Assembly (NCBI GenBank): GCA_035686205.1
Contig: DASRZQ010000047.1
Location: 1-15,384, forward strand
Direction of reading: 5' to 3'
DNA length: 15,384 nucleotides
Source of the DNA: CAIWTU01 sp035686205
GTDB lineage: Bacteria; Desulfobacterota; Desulfuromonadia; Geobacterales; Geobacteraceae
Shown here piece after piece: positions 7,270 through 14,700 of the stretch. The translations under genes were made by a program, and so were the position numbers. Below the pieces are notes generated by a model, which was not told where the DNA came from, did no database searches, and worked only from the letters and a program-made list of their open reading frames with translations. The first letter of the stretch is position 1. The number at the start of each line of letters is the position of its first letter.

Positions 7270-7278
7270 TGATATAAG
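7270..7278 (+). promoter_or_regulatory. Extended -10 promoter candidate for hydE
   Basis: TGA followed by TATAAG (7273-7278) fits a TGn extended -10 element. No good -35 hexamer sits at the right distance, which agrees with an extended -10 or activator-dependent promoter. The predicted leader is about 63 bases. Confidence 0.35.
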
Positions 7279-7347
7279 AGTAGTAGATTGGTTTCCGGGA
7301 GTAACCCGGGTGACTGCCGGAACGGAGATATAGAACGAGGTCTGCGC

Positions 7348-8397
7348 ATGAATAAAGAACAAATATTGAAGTGGCTGAAGACGGAAGACGAAACAAAACT
7401 TGAGGAACTTTGGCGTCTCGCCGATGAGACGCGTCGCGAATATGTGGGCGATGCCGTTTTTCTGCGGGGTCTGGTGGAAATCTCCAACATCTGCGCCCGT
7501 GACTGCGGTTATTGCGGCATCCGCGCGGGCAATACGGGTGTGACGAGGTACCGGATGAGCCCGGAAGAAATAATTGAATGCGCCCGGCTGGCGGTGGACT
7601 TCGGGTACGGCACCGTCGTGCTTCAGTCTGGAGAGGATTACGGTTTAACGACGCAGTGGTTGTCCGATCTGATCAGGAGGATCAAGTCAGAAACGGACCT
7701 GGCGATCACTCTGAGTCTGGGTGAACGCGAGGACGCGGAACTCGTGGCCTGGAAGGAAGCCGGCGCCGATCGCTACCTGCTTCGCTTCGAGACCTCGAAC
7801 AAGGATCTTTACGACAGAATTCACCCTCCCCTACCCGGCCGCGACTCAGACCGCTTTGCAATTCTCCGTCGGCTTCGGGAAATCGGCTACGAGGTGGGAA
7901 GCGGGATAATGGTCGGCATCCCCGGCCAGACATATGACGATCTCGCTAACGACATAATGATCTTTCGTGAATACGACGTGGACATGATCGGCATCGGGCC
8001 TTACATACCGCACCCGGAAACGCCGTTGGGGAAGCCCGGGGCATTGGTATCCGCCCCCGGTCCGGATCAGGTCCCGGGCACGGAACTGATGACCTGCAAA
8101 GTTGTTGCGCTGACCAGGATAACCTGTCCGCTGATCAATATTCCCAGCACGACGGCCCTTGCGACGATCAACCGCAAGGAAGGACGCGTGCATGGCTTGT
8201 CCAGGGGGGCAAATATAGTGATGCCGAACCTTACACCGCAAAAATACAGGCAACTGTACGAGATCTATCCCGCCAAGGCCAGTTGTGACGAAAACGCGGA
8301 TGAAAGCAACAGCCGCATACAGGCCGGGATCAGGGCGGCCGGCAGGATAATCGGTACCGGCCGGGGTGACTCGCTGAACAAGACCAGGAGGAAGTGA
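7348..8397 (+). CDS. hydE: [FeFe]-hydrogenase H-cluster radical SAM maturase HydE
   Basis: The protein has 349 residues, the usual HydE length. A radical SAM CxxxCxxC motif is at Cys49, Cys53 and Cys56, within LVEISNICARDCGYCGIR, which matches HydE's 'LRGiiE.SN.C...C.YCGIR'. The following RYRMSPEEII, VLQSGED and IPHPETPL segments are also characteristic and separate it from biotin synthase and from PylB. HydE helps build the dithiomethylamine/diiron part of the H-cluster together with HydF and HydG. The ATG at 7348 has GAGG eight bases upstream; a GTG-initiated longer frame begins at 7288 but is unlikely. HydF, HydG and the hydrogenase itself are not in the window. The convergent downstream gene encodes an electron-transfer protein. 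Confidence 0.9.
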   Translation: MNKEQILKWLKTEDETKLEELWRLADETRREYVGDAVFLRGLVEISNICARDCGYCGIRAGNTGVTRYRMSPEEIIECARLAVDFGYGTVVLQSGEDYGLTTQWLSDLIRRIKSETDLAITLSLGEREDAELVAWKEAGADRYLLRFETSNKDLYDRIHPPLPGRDSDRFAILRRLREIGYEVGSGIMVGIPGQTYDDLANDIMIFREYDVDMIGIGPYIPHPETPLGKPGALVSAPGPDQVPGTELMTCKVVALTRITCPLINIPSTTALATINRKEGRVHGLSRGANIVMPNLTPQKYRQLYEIYPAKASCDENADESNSRIQAGIRAAGRIIGTGRGDSLNKTRRK

Positions 8398-8406
8398 TCT
8401 GTTTTG

Positions 8407-8429
8407 CCAGAATCCGTCATGGATTCTGG
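8407..8429. terminator. Perfect hairpin between convergent genes, possible bidirectional terminator
   Basis: CCAGAATCC (8407-8415) pairs perfectly with GGATTCTGG (8421-8429) around a five-base loop. It lies ten bases after the hydE stop and just before the stop of the convergent ferredoxin gene. Neither flank has a run of T on the 3' side, so intrinsic termination is not certain. Confidence 0.45.
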
Positions 8430-8435
8430 TTCTGG

Positions 8436-9302
8436 TCAAGGCTGGACGAGCCGCGTTTTTCCATTTTCGTGGATTATCCGTGCGTGGCTGATTGCGGGAT
8501 CCCGGGATGCCTGCCTGACATTATAGGCCAGAAACGGGGAAAAAAGCGGCAGGCTGACAGGCGAGATTATTGCCTCCGCCGGGCATTTCATCTCGCAATA
8601 AAGACACAGCATGCATTTGCGTCCCCAAACCGGATGCCCTTTCCCGTCCCCGGTAATATTTCCCGCGGGACAGACCTTCATGCAGATCCCGCAGGAATTA
8701 CATTTTTTCGATTTCACAAAGAACAGCATGCTGTACATGTTTTTTACAAACCATCTGTTTGTCAGAAAACGTTCAAGACGGTATACCATTGATGGCGGCC
8801 TGTCCCGCTCATCTATGACGGATCCTCCCCGTGCAAGACGCTCGGCCACTCTCCTGCCAAAAGCCTGAGCGGCGTCAAGTTCCGACGCTGTCGGGTGATC
8901 CGGCGAAAAAAGATATCCCCTTTTCAGATAACCGAAGAAGTAATCAGCCCCCCTGGCTTTGAAATAGCCCACCTCCTTTGCGCCTTTCTTTGTCAGGGCG
9001 CTTCTTACTTTATTGCCTGTTTCGCCGGGGAGTGTCCCGTAAGTCAAAAACACGAATACCGGCAAACCATTCAGTGCCGGAAGCCTTTTCAAGTAATCCG
9101 TTACCTTGAATGGCGGACGGAATATGTATACAGGCAATCCGATCCCGAGAAAATCGTAGTCATCAAGGTTTGGCTGCTTTCCTTCATTCATGTTAACAAT
9201 ATCGACTTGATGTTGCATGCTTTGCAGACCGGCGGCAATGGCTCCGGCAACACGGGATGTTGCCCCACCTTGGGAGAAATAAACGATAACAGTCTTAACC
9301 AT
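8436..9302 (-). CDS. EFR1-type flavodoxin-ferredoxin fusion protein
   Basis: The protein has 288 residues. The N-terminal flavodoxin-like domain (1-160) has an FMN phosphate-binding loop at 8-16 (YFSQGGATS) and a GIGLPVYIFRPP segment. It is followed by two 4Fe-4S motifs: Cys201/204/207/211 (CNSCGICMKVCP) and Cys230/233/236/240 (CMLCLYCEMKCP). This is the EFR1 family layout, proteins thought to pass electrons between FMN and iron-sulfur clusters in the cytoplasm of anaerobes. The ATG at 9302 has a GAGGGGG site five bases upstream. An extended -10 promoter lies about 50 bases further back. Partner enzymes are unknown; proximity to hydE suggests, but does not show, a link to hydrogen metabolism. 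Confidence 0.88.
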   Translation of the reverse strand: MVKTVIVYFSQGGATSRVAGAIAAGLQSMQHQVDIVNMNEGKQPNLDDYDFLGIGLPVYIFRPPFKVTDYLKRLPALNGLPVFVFLTYGTLPGETGNKVRSALTKKGAKEVGYFKARGADYFFGYLKRGYLFSPDHPTASELDAAQAFGRRVAERLARGGSVIDERDRPPSMVYRLERFLTNRWFVKNMYSMLFFVKSKKCNSCGICMKVCPAGNITGDGKGHPVWGRKCMLCLYCEMKCPAEAIISPVSLPLFSPFLAYNVRQASRDPAISHARIIHENGKTRLVQP

Positions 9303-9360
9303 AAATGCCCCCTCTCATTTTAATTGTTTGAGAGTTTGTTAAAAGAATTTTCATCGAGAT

Positions 9361-9369
9361 ATTATATCA
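9361..9369 (-). promoter_or_regulatory. Extended -10 promoter for the EFR1 gene
   Basis: On the minus strand TGA followed by a perfect TATAAT (plus-strand ATTATA at 9361-9366) forms a TGn extended -10. A TTGACA further upstream is 24 bases away, too far to act as its -35. The predicted leader is about 50 bases. Confidence 0.45.
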
Positions 9370-9573
9370 ACTAAAATCAGAATATTTACCTGTCAATAAA
9401 AACAGTATGATATTTTCGTTCCATGTATCATCATGCAGAATTGATCACCGATTGAATTAATCCCCGGGATTTGGAGTTTGACAATATCCCCGCCCTCAGG
9501 GGCTCCCGCTGTTCCTGTAACCCACTTATGGGCTCAAGCGTCTAATTTATTGAAAAAATAAGACAAACAAAAA

Positions 9574-9595
9574 AGGGCATCAAAGTAGGTGCCCT
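9574..9595 (+). promoter_or_regulatory. Hairpin presenting the Shine-Dalgarno sequence directly before the ATG
   Basis: AGGGCA (9574-9579) pairs with TGCCCT (9590-9595), and the ATG follows immediately at 9596. The ten-base loop contains AGTAGG, the only Shine-Dalgarno candidate. In RNA the stem would hold the ribosome-binding site in a loop against the start codon, which could tune translation. Confidence 0.4.
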
Positions 9596-9838
9596 ATGAA
9601 AAAACTTCTTCTTATATTTGTTGCACTTATGCTGGCAGGCTGTATAGCTTATCCCGTATATGACGACGAGTATTATTACCCGGACTACGGTCCCTATCCG
9701 TACGGTTATGCGGGACCCGATGTAAACATCTTCGTTTCAAGTTTTCACGGCGGACACCACTTCCACGGTCATGTTCACAGTTTCCACGGTGCCCACGGTT
9801 TCCATGGCGGCGGGCATTGGGCAGGAGGCCGGCGTTAG
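9596..9838 (+). CDS. Small His/Gly-rich lipoprotein
   Basis: The protein has 80 residues. A hydrophobic signal segment ends in a lipobox LAGC, with Cys16 as the predicted lipidation site. The mature part starts with a Tyr/Pro/Asp-rich stretch (about 19-42). It ends with a His- and Gly-rich tail (50-80) carrying repeated FHG/HGxH motifs (FHGGHHFHGHVHSFHG and onwards), about ten histidines in thirty residues. Such tails can bind divalent metals such as nickel, zinc or copper at the cell surface or in the periplasm. The role is inferred from composition only. The start is ATG 9596, with an unusual ribosome-binding site inside a hairpin loop. Confidence 0.7.
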   Translation: MKKLLLIFVALMLAGCIAYPVYDDEYYYPDYGPYPYGYAGPDVNIFVSSFHGGHHFHGHVHSFHGAHGFHGGGHWAGGRR

Positions 9839-9899
9839 CATGCCGCGCTATGTAGATTGAGTTTTCCCCAGCTCAAACGCCTTTCTGTTATCTAACATT

Positions 9900-10592
9900 T
9901 TACTTGTTGATCATATCAAGAATTTCACCCTCCAGCTTCCCCTTCGAGCAACATATCGTCAAGTCATTGCCGATGCCTTTCCCTGGCCAATTCGTGGTGA
10001 ATTCTATAGTCCTGGTTTCTTCAGGCAAACGTTTTTCAGGGTTGACTTTACCCAAAAAATGTTCGGCAAAAACTTGACCATTAACTTTTAATGTCCAAAT
10101 GTAGCGGGTGTTAACAGTTATGACCGTACTACTGCTATCCCTTTCTGACGGAGCGATATTGACAACGGCCCGCCCCTCCAGCATCGTGTTCCTGTTAATA
10201 TTGACATAATATGAATAATTTTTATCGGGTTGCTTTGGGGTTGCTACCTTGAATTCAGAGGGTCCTGCCGTTTCGAAGTCATATGTTTCAATTTTATACC
10301 CCTGGACGTATGTTCTGTGCGTGCTTCCGCAGTCAGCATATTCGGATGGCCGATTAGTCCTGAATGAAAGATTGATTGTACGGGATGCTTTATCAATACT
10401 ATTAACAATGTAAAAGCTCTTGGAAAGCTGATTGACCAGCTTGTCCCACACCTGGGCGCATGGTTTATTAACTGTAATCTCGTTATTAACCTTGACAGGC
10501 GTGGGCGCCTTGTAATCAATTCTACTGACGCCTTGAGCAGCACAGCCATATATTAAAACGCTGCCTGCCACTGCAAAAAATTTCCATTTCAT
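9900..10592 (-). CDS. Lipoprotein of unknown function (230 residues)
   Basis: The protein begins MKWKFFAVAG, continues SVLIYGCAAQ and shows a lipobox with Cys17 as the probable lipidated residue. The mature part is mostly beta-like. It contains VNKPCAQVWDKLVNQLSKSF and IVNSIDKASRTINLSF, a pattern seen in many small periplasmic or outer-membrane lipoproteins in which a 'V..aWd.lv..l....f.i...d...g.i...f' domain occurs. I do not assign a named family. Four further cysteines (in NKPCAQ, YADCGS and an adjacent pair in TICCSK) could form disulfides. The ATG at 10592 has AAGGGGG ten bases upstream; an upstream in-frame GTG is too close to that site. A TATAAT lies about 30 bases upstream of the start. 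Confidence 0.65.
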   Translation of the reverse strand: MKWKFFAVAGSVLIYGCAAQGVSRIDYKAPTPVKVNNEITVNKPCAQVWDKLVNQLSKSFYIVNSIDKASRTINLSFRTNRPSEYADCGSTHRTYVQGYKIETYDFETAGPSEFKVATPKQPDKNYSYYVNINRNTMLEGRAVVNIAPSERDSSSTVITVNTRYIWTLKVNGQVFAEHFLGKVNPEKRLPEETRTIEFTTNWPGKGIGNDLTICCSKGKLEGEILDMINK

Positions 10593-10620
10593 AACCGCCA
10601 CACCCCCTTCCCTGATTAAA

Positions 10621-10626
10621 ATTATA
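10621..10626 (-). promoter_or_regulatory. Possible -10 element for the lipoprotein gene
   Basis: A perfect TATAAT on the minus strand (plus-strand ATTATA). The -35 hexamer at 17 bases is poor (AATGAG-like), so confidence is limited. Confidence 0.3.
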
Positions 10627-10758
10627 CCTTAATCCGGAGCAACCTCATTACTTGCAGACACTCTACAGAAAAGCAAGTATACTTTTTTCCCGTCGAACTT
10701 ATGCATATAATCGTTTGTCACCGACTCCTCAATACCATCCGCACTGACTCTGCCTGGT

Positions 10759-10786
10759 TTGACAAAGGTTTTGAAGTGGCTATATT
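10759..10786 (+). promoter_or_regulatory. Sigma70 promoter for the two-module outer-membrane protein
   Basis: TTGACA (10759-10764) and TATATT (10781-10786) are separated by 16 bases. Transcription would start near 10793, giving a leader of about 100 bases. The -35 matches the consensus at all six bases and the -10 at five. Confidence 0.5.
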
Positions 10787-10891
10787 TCTTTAAAGCTTTT
10801 GACGCGCTATCGCTTTTTCATTTTGCCGCAACAGCAACTAAATGGGACTGCTTGCTTAATTACCGTTTACAGGAAGAAGGGAATTGATATT

Positions 10892-11854
10892 ATGCGACAT
10901 ATTTTCGTCGTTTTTTTCCTGTTATTCATTATTCCCGCCCCGGTTACTGCCGGAGAGTTGAGCCTGCTCGGAGGGTACGGCTGGATGAATAACCCTGTCC
11001 AGAAGACCTTTGCCTGGCAAATACAGTACATGGAGGGGCTGGGCGAGCATTTTGCCTACAGCCTTTCTTATCTCAACCAGGGGCATTTCATCGAGCACCA
11101 TCGCGACGTCCATGCCGCCAATCTCTGGTTCCGCACCAATCTGGCCGATCGGCACCTGTCTCTCGGCGTCGGTGCCGGTCCGCTTTTCTATTACGATACC
11201 ATACACCCATCCAACGGAGGTCCCGCCACCGACTTCCATGGCTGGGGAACCATGACGAGCGTGGCGGCTACCTGGTACACCGAAAGCCGCCTGCTTTTCC
11301 AGGTGCAGGGCTACTGGGTCAGGGGAGGCCAAAGCTTCAACACCCTCTCGGCCCTGGCCGGCATCGGTTACCAGCTGGACCCCCCGCCCGGCGATCAGGG
11401 GCCCGATGTGAGGGGAACCCACCAGGGTGAAAATACAACAGAAAACGAACTGACGATATTCGGCGGCCAGACGACCGTGAACATTCCCGGCCCGGGACAT
11501 TCGGGCGCCATGGCGCTTGAATACCGCCGAGGGATATGGAGATACCTGGAGTGCACGTTGCGGGCCCTCTACGAGGGGAGAAGCGGCCTGATCGACAGGT
11601 ATGGCGCTACCGGCCAGCTCTGGCTGGCAAAGCAGTTCCTTAACGACCGCATCGCTCTTGGTGCCGGTTTCGGAGGCTATCTCGCGATCGACGGACGCCA
11701 GAACTCCGATTTTTTCGCATCCGAAGTCGTCTCGATGTCGGGCAGCTACAGGGTGAGCCGGCATTGGCTCGCTCGTATAACGTGGGACCGGATAATAACC
11801 AGCTACAACCGGGATTCAGACATCTTCCTCGGCGGCATAGGCTACAGATTTTAA
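10892..11854 (+). CDS. Outer-membrane beta-barrel protein with two similar halves
   Basis: The protein has 320 residues. A Sec signal peptide ends at about residue 20 (IPAPVTA followed by GE). The mature part has alternating hydrophobic residues and frequent aromatic-glycine pairs, and ends in GGIGYRF with a C-terminal Phe, the outer-membrane insertion signal. Residues 22-162 and 187-320 look like two copies of one module. Each opens with L-S/T-x-x-GG, has a long strand pair, then RHLSLGVGAGPLFY in the first and DRIALGAGFGGYLAID in the second. Each ends in an L-A/G-GIGY segment. A Pro/Gly/Asp/Glu-rich linker (163-186) separates them. Function is unknown. The ATG at 10892 is supported by AGAAGGG about ten bases upstream and by the signal peptide; the longer frame from 10799 lacks both. 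Confidence 0.75.
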   Translation: MRHIFVVFFLLFIIPAPVTAGELSLLGGYGWMNNPVQKTFAWQIQYMEGLGEHFAYSLSYLNQGHFIEHHRDVHAANLWFRTNLADRHLSLGVGAGPLFYYDTIHPSNGGPATDFHGWGTMTSVAATWYTESRLLFQVQGYWVRGGQSFNTLSALAGIGYQLDPPPGDQGPDVRGTHQGENTTENELTIFGGQTTVNIPGPGHSGAMALEYRRGIWRYLECTLRALYEGRSGLIDRYGATGQLWLAKQFLNDRIALGAGFGGYLAIDGRQNSDFFASEVVSMSGSYRVSRHWLARITWDRIITSYNRDSDIFLGGIGYRF

Positions 11855-11888
11855 CACGCTGCAAGAGCTTGCATGGGGATGTGACCCG

Positions 11889-12659
11889 ATGGCAAATGAC
11901 GAATCGATTCTCGATCATCCGGAACTTTCCGCACGGATTTTCTACCCGTGGCCGAAACGGTTTCCCGATCCTTTCTACGTGGAGGTACAGGAAGCAAGGC
12001 TGGGCTGCCGGTACAGCAGGGAATTTCCGGATGGCCTGACCATGATCCATTTCCACGGCAACGGGGAAACGGTGGCGGATTATGTTGAGGAGTTCGCCCC
12101 GCGAATCGCTTCTTTTGGAGCAAATCTCCTCCTGGCGGAGTACCGTGGTTACGGCATGTCGAATGGGGAGCCCAAAGTTGCGGCAATGCTGGCCGACATT
12201 CCCGCCATCGTGGCGGCAACCGGCGCGGAAACGTCGCGGCTGGTCTTTTTCGGCCGTTCCCTCGGGTCGATCTATGCCGTGCATGCGGCTTCGTTATATC
12301 CCGAGGCGGCGGGGCTGGTCCTGGAAAGCGGTATCGCCGACCCGCTTGAACGGATACTGCTCCGGGTGGATCCGTGGCAGATGGATACGACGGTGGAAGA
12401 GCTGCGGGCGGAGGTTGGAAGGGTGTTGAACCAGAAGGAGAAACTGGCCGCATTCCGGGGCAGGACCCTGGTGATGCACACCATGAACGACGACATCGTT
12501 CCCGTCGCCCACGGCGTTCAACTCCATGAATGGACCGGAGGACCGAAGGAACTGGTTGTCTTCGAGCGGGGCGATCACAACAACATTATGGAGGCGAACA
12601 GGGAAGCGTACTTCGGCCGTTTGGAAAAGTTCCTTCACTCCTGTGAAGAGGAAGGTTGA
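11889..12659 (+). CDS. Alpha/beta hydrolase
   Basis: The protein has 256 residues and no signal peptide, so it is cytoplasmic. It has the full alpha/beta hydrolase set: an oxyanion-hole HGNG (56-59), a nucleophile elbow GRSLG with Ser124, an acidic residue in NDDIVP (Asp201 or Asp202) and His230 in GDHNN. The segments LLLAEYRGYGMSNGEP and LVLESGIAD are typical of the ABHD17/FAM108-like and 'YfhR/BEM46' serine hydrolases. The substrate is probably a small ester or thioester and cannot be read from the sequence. The gene begins 34 bases after the outer-membrane protein gene, with GGGGATG upstream of the ATG, so the two may share a transcript. Confidence 0.85.
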   Translation: MANDESILDHPELSARIFYPWPKRFPDPFYVEVQEARLGCRYSREFPDGLTMIHFHGNGETVADYVEEFAPRIASFGANLLLAEYRGYGMSNGEPKVAAMLADIPAIVAATGAETSRLVFFGRSLGSIYAVHAASLYPEAAGLVLESGIADPLERILLRVDPWQMDTTVEELRAEVGRVLNQKEKLAAFRGRTLVMHTMNDDIVPVAHGVQLHEWTGGPKELVVFERGDHNNIMEANREAYFGRLEKFLHSCEEEG

Positions 12660-12702
12660 TGTGCTTTTTTGGAAGAGGAGTACGTCAATGGCATGAAAGA
12701 AT

Positions 12703-12711
12703 TGGTATACT
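12703..12711 (+). promoter_or_regulatory. Extended -10 promoter candidate for the PAS-PEGA gene
   Basis: TGG followed by TATACT (12706-12711) fits a TGn extended -10. The -35 position is poor. The predicted leader of about 140 bases contains a CAGGCA/TGCCTG inverted repeat (about 12811-12839) just before the weak ribosome-binding site. Confidence 0.35.
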
Positions 12712-12857
12712 TTATATACATGTTAAAGGTATCAGAATCAGTAAACCGCGATTACTCTCTTGCCGTGATTCTGCGTTAAAATTCAAAAGCGGGTAAATCT
12801 CCGCATTGAGCAGGCACCGGCGCAAGAAGCAGTTGCCTGATCAGTTTAGGTCAAATC

Positions 12858-14294
12858 ATGAAAAAAGGAGAAAACACACCTGCAGAAACTGCTGCACAAG
12901 CTTTAATGTGGTTGAAGTCGAAAGTCGCGGGCAACAGACTTCCCAGAACAGAGGCCGATGCACATCGAATCATCCGCGAACTGCAACGCCAGCAGGCCGA
13001 TCTGGAGAAACAGAACGAAGAACTGCGCCATGCCTGGGAGGAGCTTGAGTCAACGCCGGACAGGTATGAAAAAATGTATGTCCTTTCTCCTGTCGGCTAT
13101 TTTACTTTTGATGCGAATGGACTCATTCGGGATGTGAATAGTGCCGGCTCGCAAATGCTGGGAATAGAAAGAGGTCTGCTAGCCGATCAATCTTTTTTCA
13201 GTTTCATTGCTGATGCGGTTGAGAGGGATATTTTTTCCAGGCACCTCGAAAGCGTTATGCAAGGCGAAGGCATCCAGAGATGTGAAATCAGACTTACTGG
13301 AAATGACGGAACGTCTGCCCGTCGGCAGCTTTTGAGCATAGCGGTGGATACTGCCGAAAATACCAATGTCCATATCCTTACCTCGATCGTCGGTAGCACA
13401 TATGGCAAGATGTTTGTTGAGGAGCTGCAAAATGCACATGACAAGCTGGAGTTAAGTCAAAATGAGCGAATCGAAGAACTGACCAGGTCGTTGCGGTTTC
13501 TTGCTGATTCGTATCACTCCTTTGAGAGTCCTGATCGCAACCATGAGAAAGCTTCCGGCGGGCCCGTTTCGACCGGCGGATTTGACAGGCACGATTCGGC
13601 GGCAATCGTGCAGAACGGAAATCATGAAGAACCTTCCCAACCGTCAATCGCAGCCGGGCGGAAAAACTCCGGATTCTTGCCGGTCACCGGGTGGAAAGAC
13701 ATCAGGTTATATGTTTTGTGCGCTTTTGCGGTAGTTGCGGTTGTATCACTTTTGTTGCCGCAAGCGAATGTGAAAACGGCCGGCACAGAGCGGAAAATTA
13801 CCCGAAAAAATTTGGTCCGTTCTTTTGAACTGCGGACTTCCGCAAGGAAAACCGATCAAGAAAAGAATACAGATGCTGTTATTGAATTTAAAGTCATTCC
13901 GGAAGGAGTTATTTATATCGATGGTGAGAAAAAAGGAGTTGCACCAAAGCTCAGAGAGGTTGAGGTTAATAATGGCAGGCATACTATATTAATCAAATAT
14001 AAAAATTATAAAGCCTACAGGAGAGTTATAATTATTTCTCGACAGAAGAGAATTCTGATCGTACACAGATTCGGCAAAAGAAAGAATACAGATACGGTGA
14101 AAACCACGACCAGCGGCAAGCCCACTGGCAAGGCTGATAAATTACCTCAAAAATCAAATCTTGCCTCATCCACTGCATCTACCACAACTAAAAACAAAGC
14201 TGTCATAAAATCCACCAGCAGTGCTGTGAAAACCACTCATAAAACTCGGAAAATTAACCCAAGTGCATTTTCCTCGTCTTTTACACCTCGTTAA
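12858..14294 (+). CDS. PAS domain - transmembrane - PEGA domain protein
   Basis: The protein has 478 residues. After a basic leader, a coiled coil (about 36-66, ELQRQQADLEKQNEELRHAW) runs into a PAS domain (about 70-183). The PAS features include YVLSPVGYFTFDANGLIRDVNSAG and LGIERGLLADQSFFSFI, as in histidine-kinase and diguanylate-cyclase sensors. A second helical segment (185-215) follows, then a linker, a single membrane helix (283-301) and a PEGA domain (343-395; VIPEGVIYIDGEKKG and VNNGRHTILIKYKNY). The tail (405-478) is rich in Lys, Thr and Ser. No kinase, GGDEF, EAL or other output domain is present. The PAS domain would be cytoplasmic and the PEGA domain outside, but the orientation is inferred. 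The part encoding the C-terminal half is AT-rich compared with the N-terminal part, suggesting a fusion of two sources. The start has only a weak TTAGGTC site. Confidence 0.75.
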   Translation: MKKGENTPAETAAQALMWLKSKVAGNRLPRTEADAHRIIRELQRQQADLEKQNEELRHAWEELESTPDRYEKMYVLSPVGYFTFDANGLIRDVNSAGSQMLGIERGLLADQSFFSFIADAVERDIFSRHLESVMQGEGIQRCEIRLTGNDGTSARRQLLSIAVDTAENTNVHILTSIVGSTYGKMFVEELQNAHDKLELSQNERIEELTRSLRFLADSYHSFESPDRNHEKASGGPVSTGGFDRHDSAAIVQNGNHEEPSQPSIAAGRKNSGFLPVTGWKDIRLYVLCAFAVVAVVSLLLPQANVKTAGTERKITRKNLVRSFELRTSARKTDQEKNTDAVIEFKVIPEGVIYIDGEKKGVAPKLREVEVNNGRHTILIKYKNYKAYRRVIIISRQKRILIVHRFGKRKNTDTVKTTTSGKPTGKADKLPQKSNLASSTASTTTKNKAVIKSTSSAVKTTHKTRKINPSAFSSSFTPR

Positions 14295-14631
14295 ATCCTG
14301 TTGCGATAAAATACTTTCATACCGCCATTTCCACAGTCTGTTCCTGAATCGCTGCCCGGCAAGGGAACCACTTTAAGAACCAAATTACCCGGAAATATCA
14401 CCCTAACAAAGGTAAAGTTCGTCATTCCCGCGAAAGCGGGAATCTGAATTTCATGGCATTTTTTTCATACTGGATATTCATTCAATTTACGACTCATTAA
14501 TAAGTAACCTTATTTTGATGGATAGTTCCGAAATTTTTTATCTGTTGAATTACTGTGCCGGGTTAAACCGTCAAGCCAAGCCGTTGGACTGCAGTAACGT
14601 TATGTTTTTGTTATTTTTTTGGGATTTTTTG
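14295..14631. other. AT-rich gap before the riboswitch promoter
   Basis: The gap holds one dRS3-like hairpin (14424-14443) and T-rich runs just before the promoter (about 14604-14630) that could act as an UP-like element. No gene or other RNA is evident. A GTTCC/GGAAC pair near 14339-14366 is weak. Confidence 0.4.
14424..14443. repeat. dRS3-like palindrome (ATTCCC-N8-GGGAAT)
   Basis: ATTCCCGC and GCGGGAAT flank a GAAA tetraloop, a perfect eight-base-pair stem. The form ATTCCC-N8-GGGAAT is that of the dRS3 repeat first described in Neisseria, and similar palindromes with 'GTCATTCCCGCGAAAGCGGG' ends are scattered in many proteobacterial genomes. It may also stop transcription from the PAS-PEGA gene, since a T-run follows 15 bases later. 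Confidence 0.65.
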
Positions 14632-14660
14632 TTGACAGGTTTTGAATCCCGGTGTATACA
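14632..14660 (+). promoter_or_regulatory. Sigma70 promoter for the riboswitch transcript
   Basis: A perfect TTGACA (14632-14637) and TATACA (14655-14660) are separated by 17 bases. Transcription would begin near 14667, about 35 bases before the aptamer. A T-rich tract lies directly upstream. Confidence 0.6.
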
Positions 14661-14700
14661 CTACGAAACTTGAAATCATTTCTCACATAAAGATTCATCC

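Larger units (their letters stand above)
7074..7347 (+). other. Gap upstream of hydE with several hairpins
   Basis: The gap is 274 bases. From 7208 to 7230 two alternative stems compete: CGGCAG/CTGCCG (7208-7213 with 7220-7225) and CTTCCC/GGGAAG (7215-7220 with 7225-7230). A CCGGTTTT/AAAACCGG repeat follows, then an extended -10 promoter. The short stems may act as a weak terminator for the Nudix gene, but there is no T-tract. Confidence 0.35.
9303..9595. other. Gap between the EFR1 gene and the His-rich lipoprotein gene
   Basis: Apart from the minus-strand promoter and the start-site hairpin reported separately, the gap holds short stems such as GCCC-TCA-GGGGC near 9491. No plus-strand promoter is convincing. 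It is AT-rich towards both genes. Confidence 0.35.

Noticed and set aside
6745..7362. A 205-codon minus-strand ORF opposite the end of the Nudix gene and the hydE leader
   Set aside because: It spans an intergenic region with hairpins and a promoter and has no ribosome-binding site.
7846..8439. A 197-codon minus-strand ORF opposite the end of hydE
   Set aside because: It lies antisense to a clearly conserved radical SAM protein and has no recognisable domain.
10922..11764. A 280-codon minus-strand ORF opposite the outer-membrane protein gene
   Set aside because: Shadow frame with no ribosome-binding site; the plus strand has a signal peptide and barrel features.
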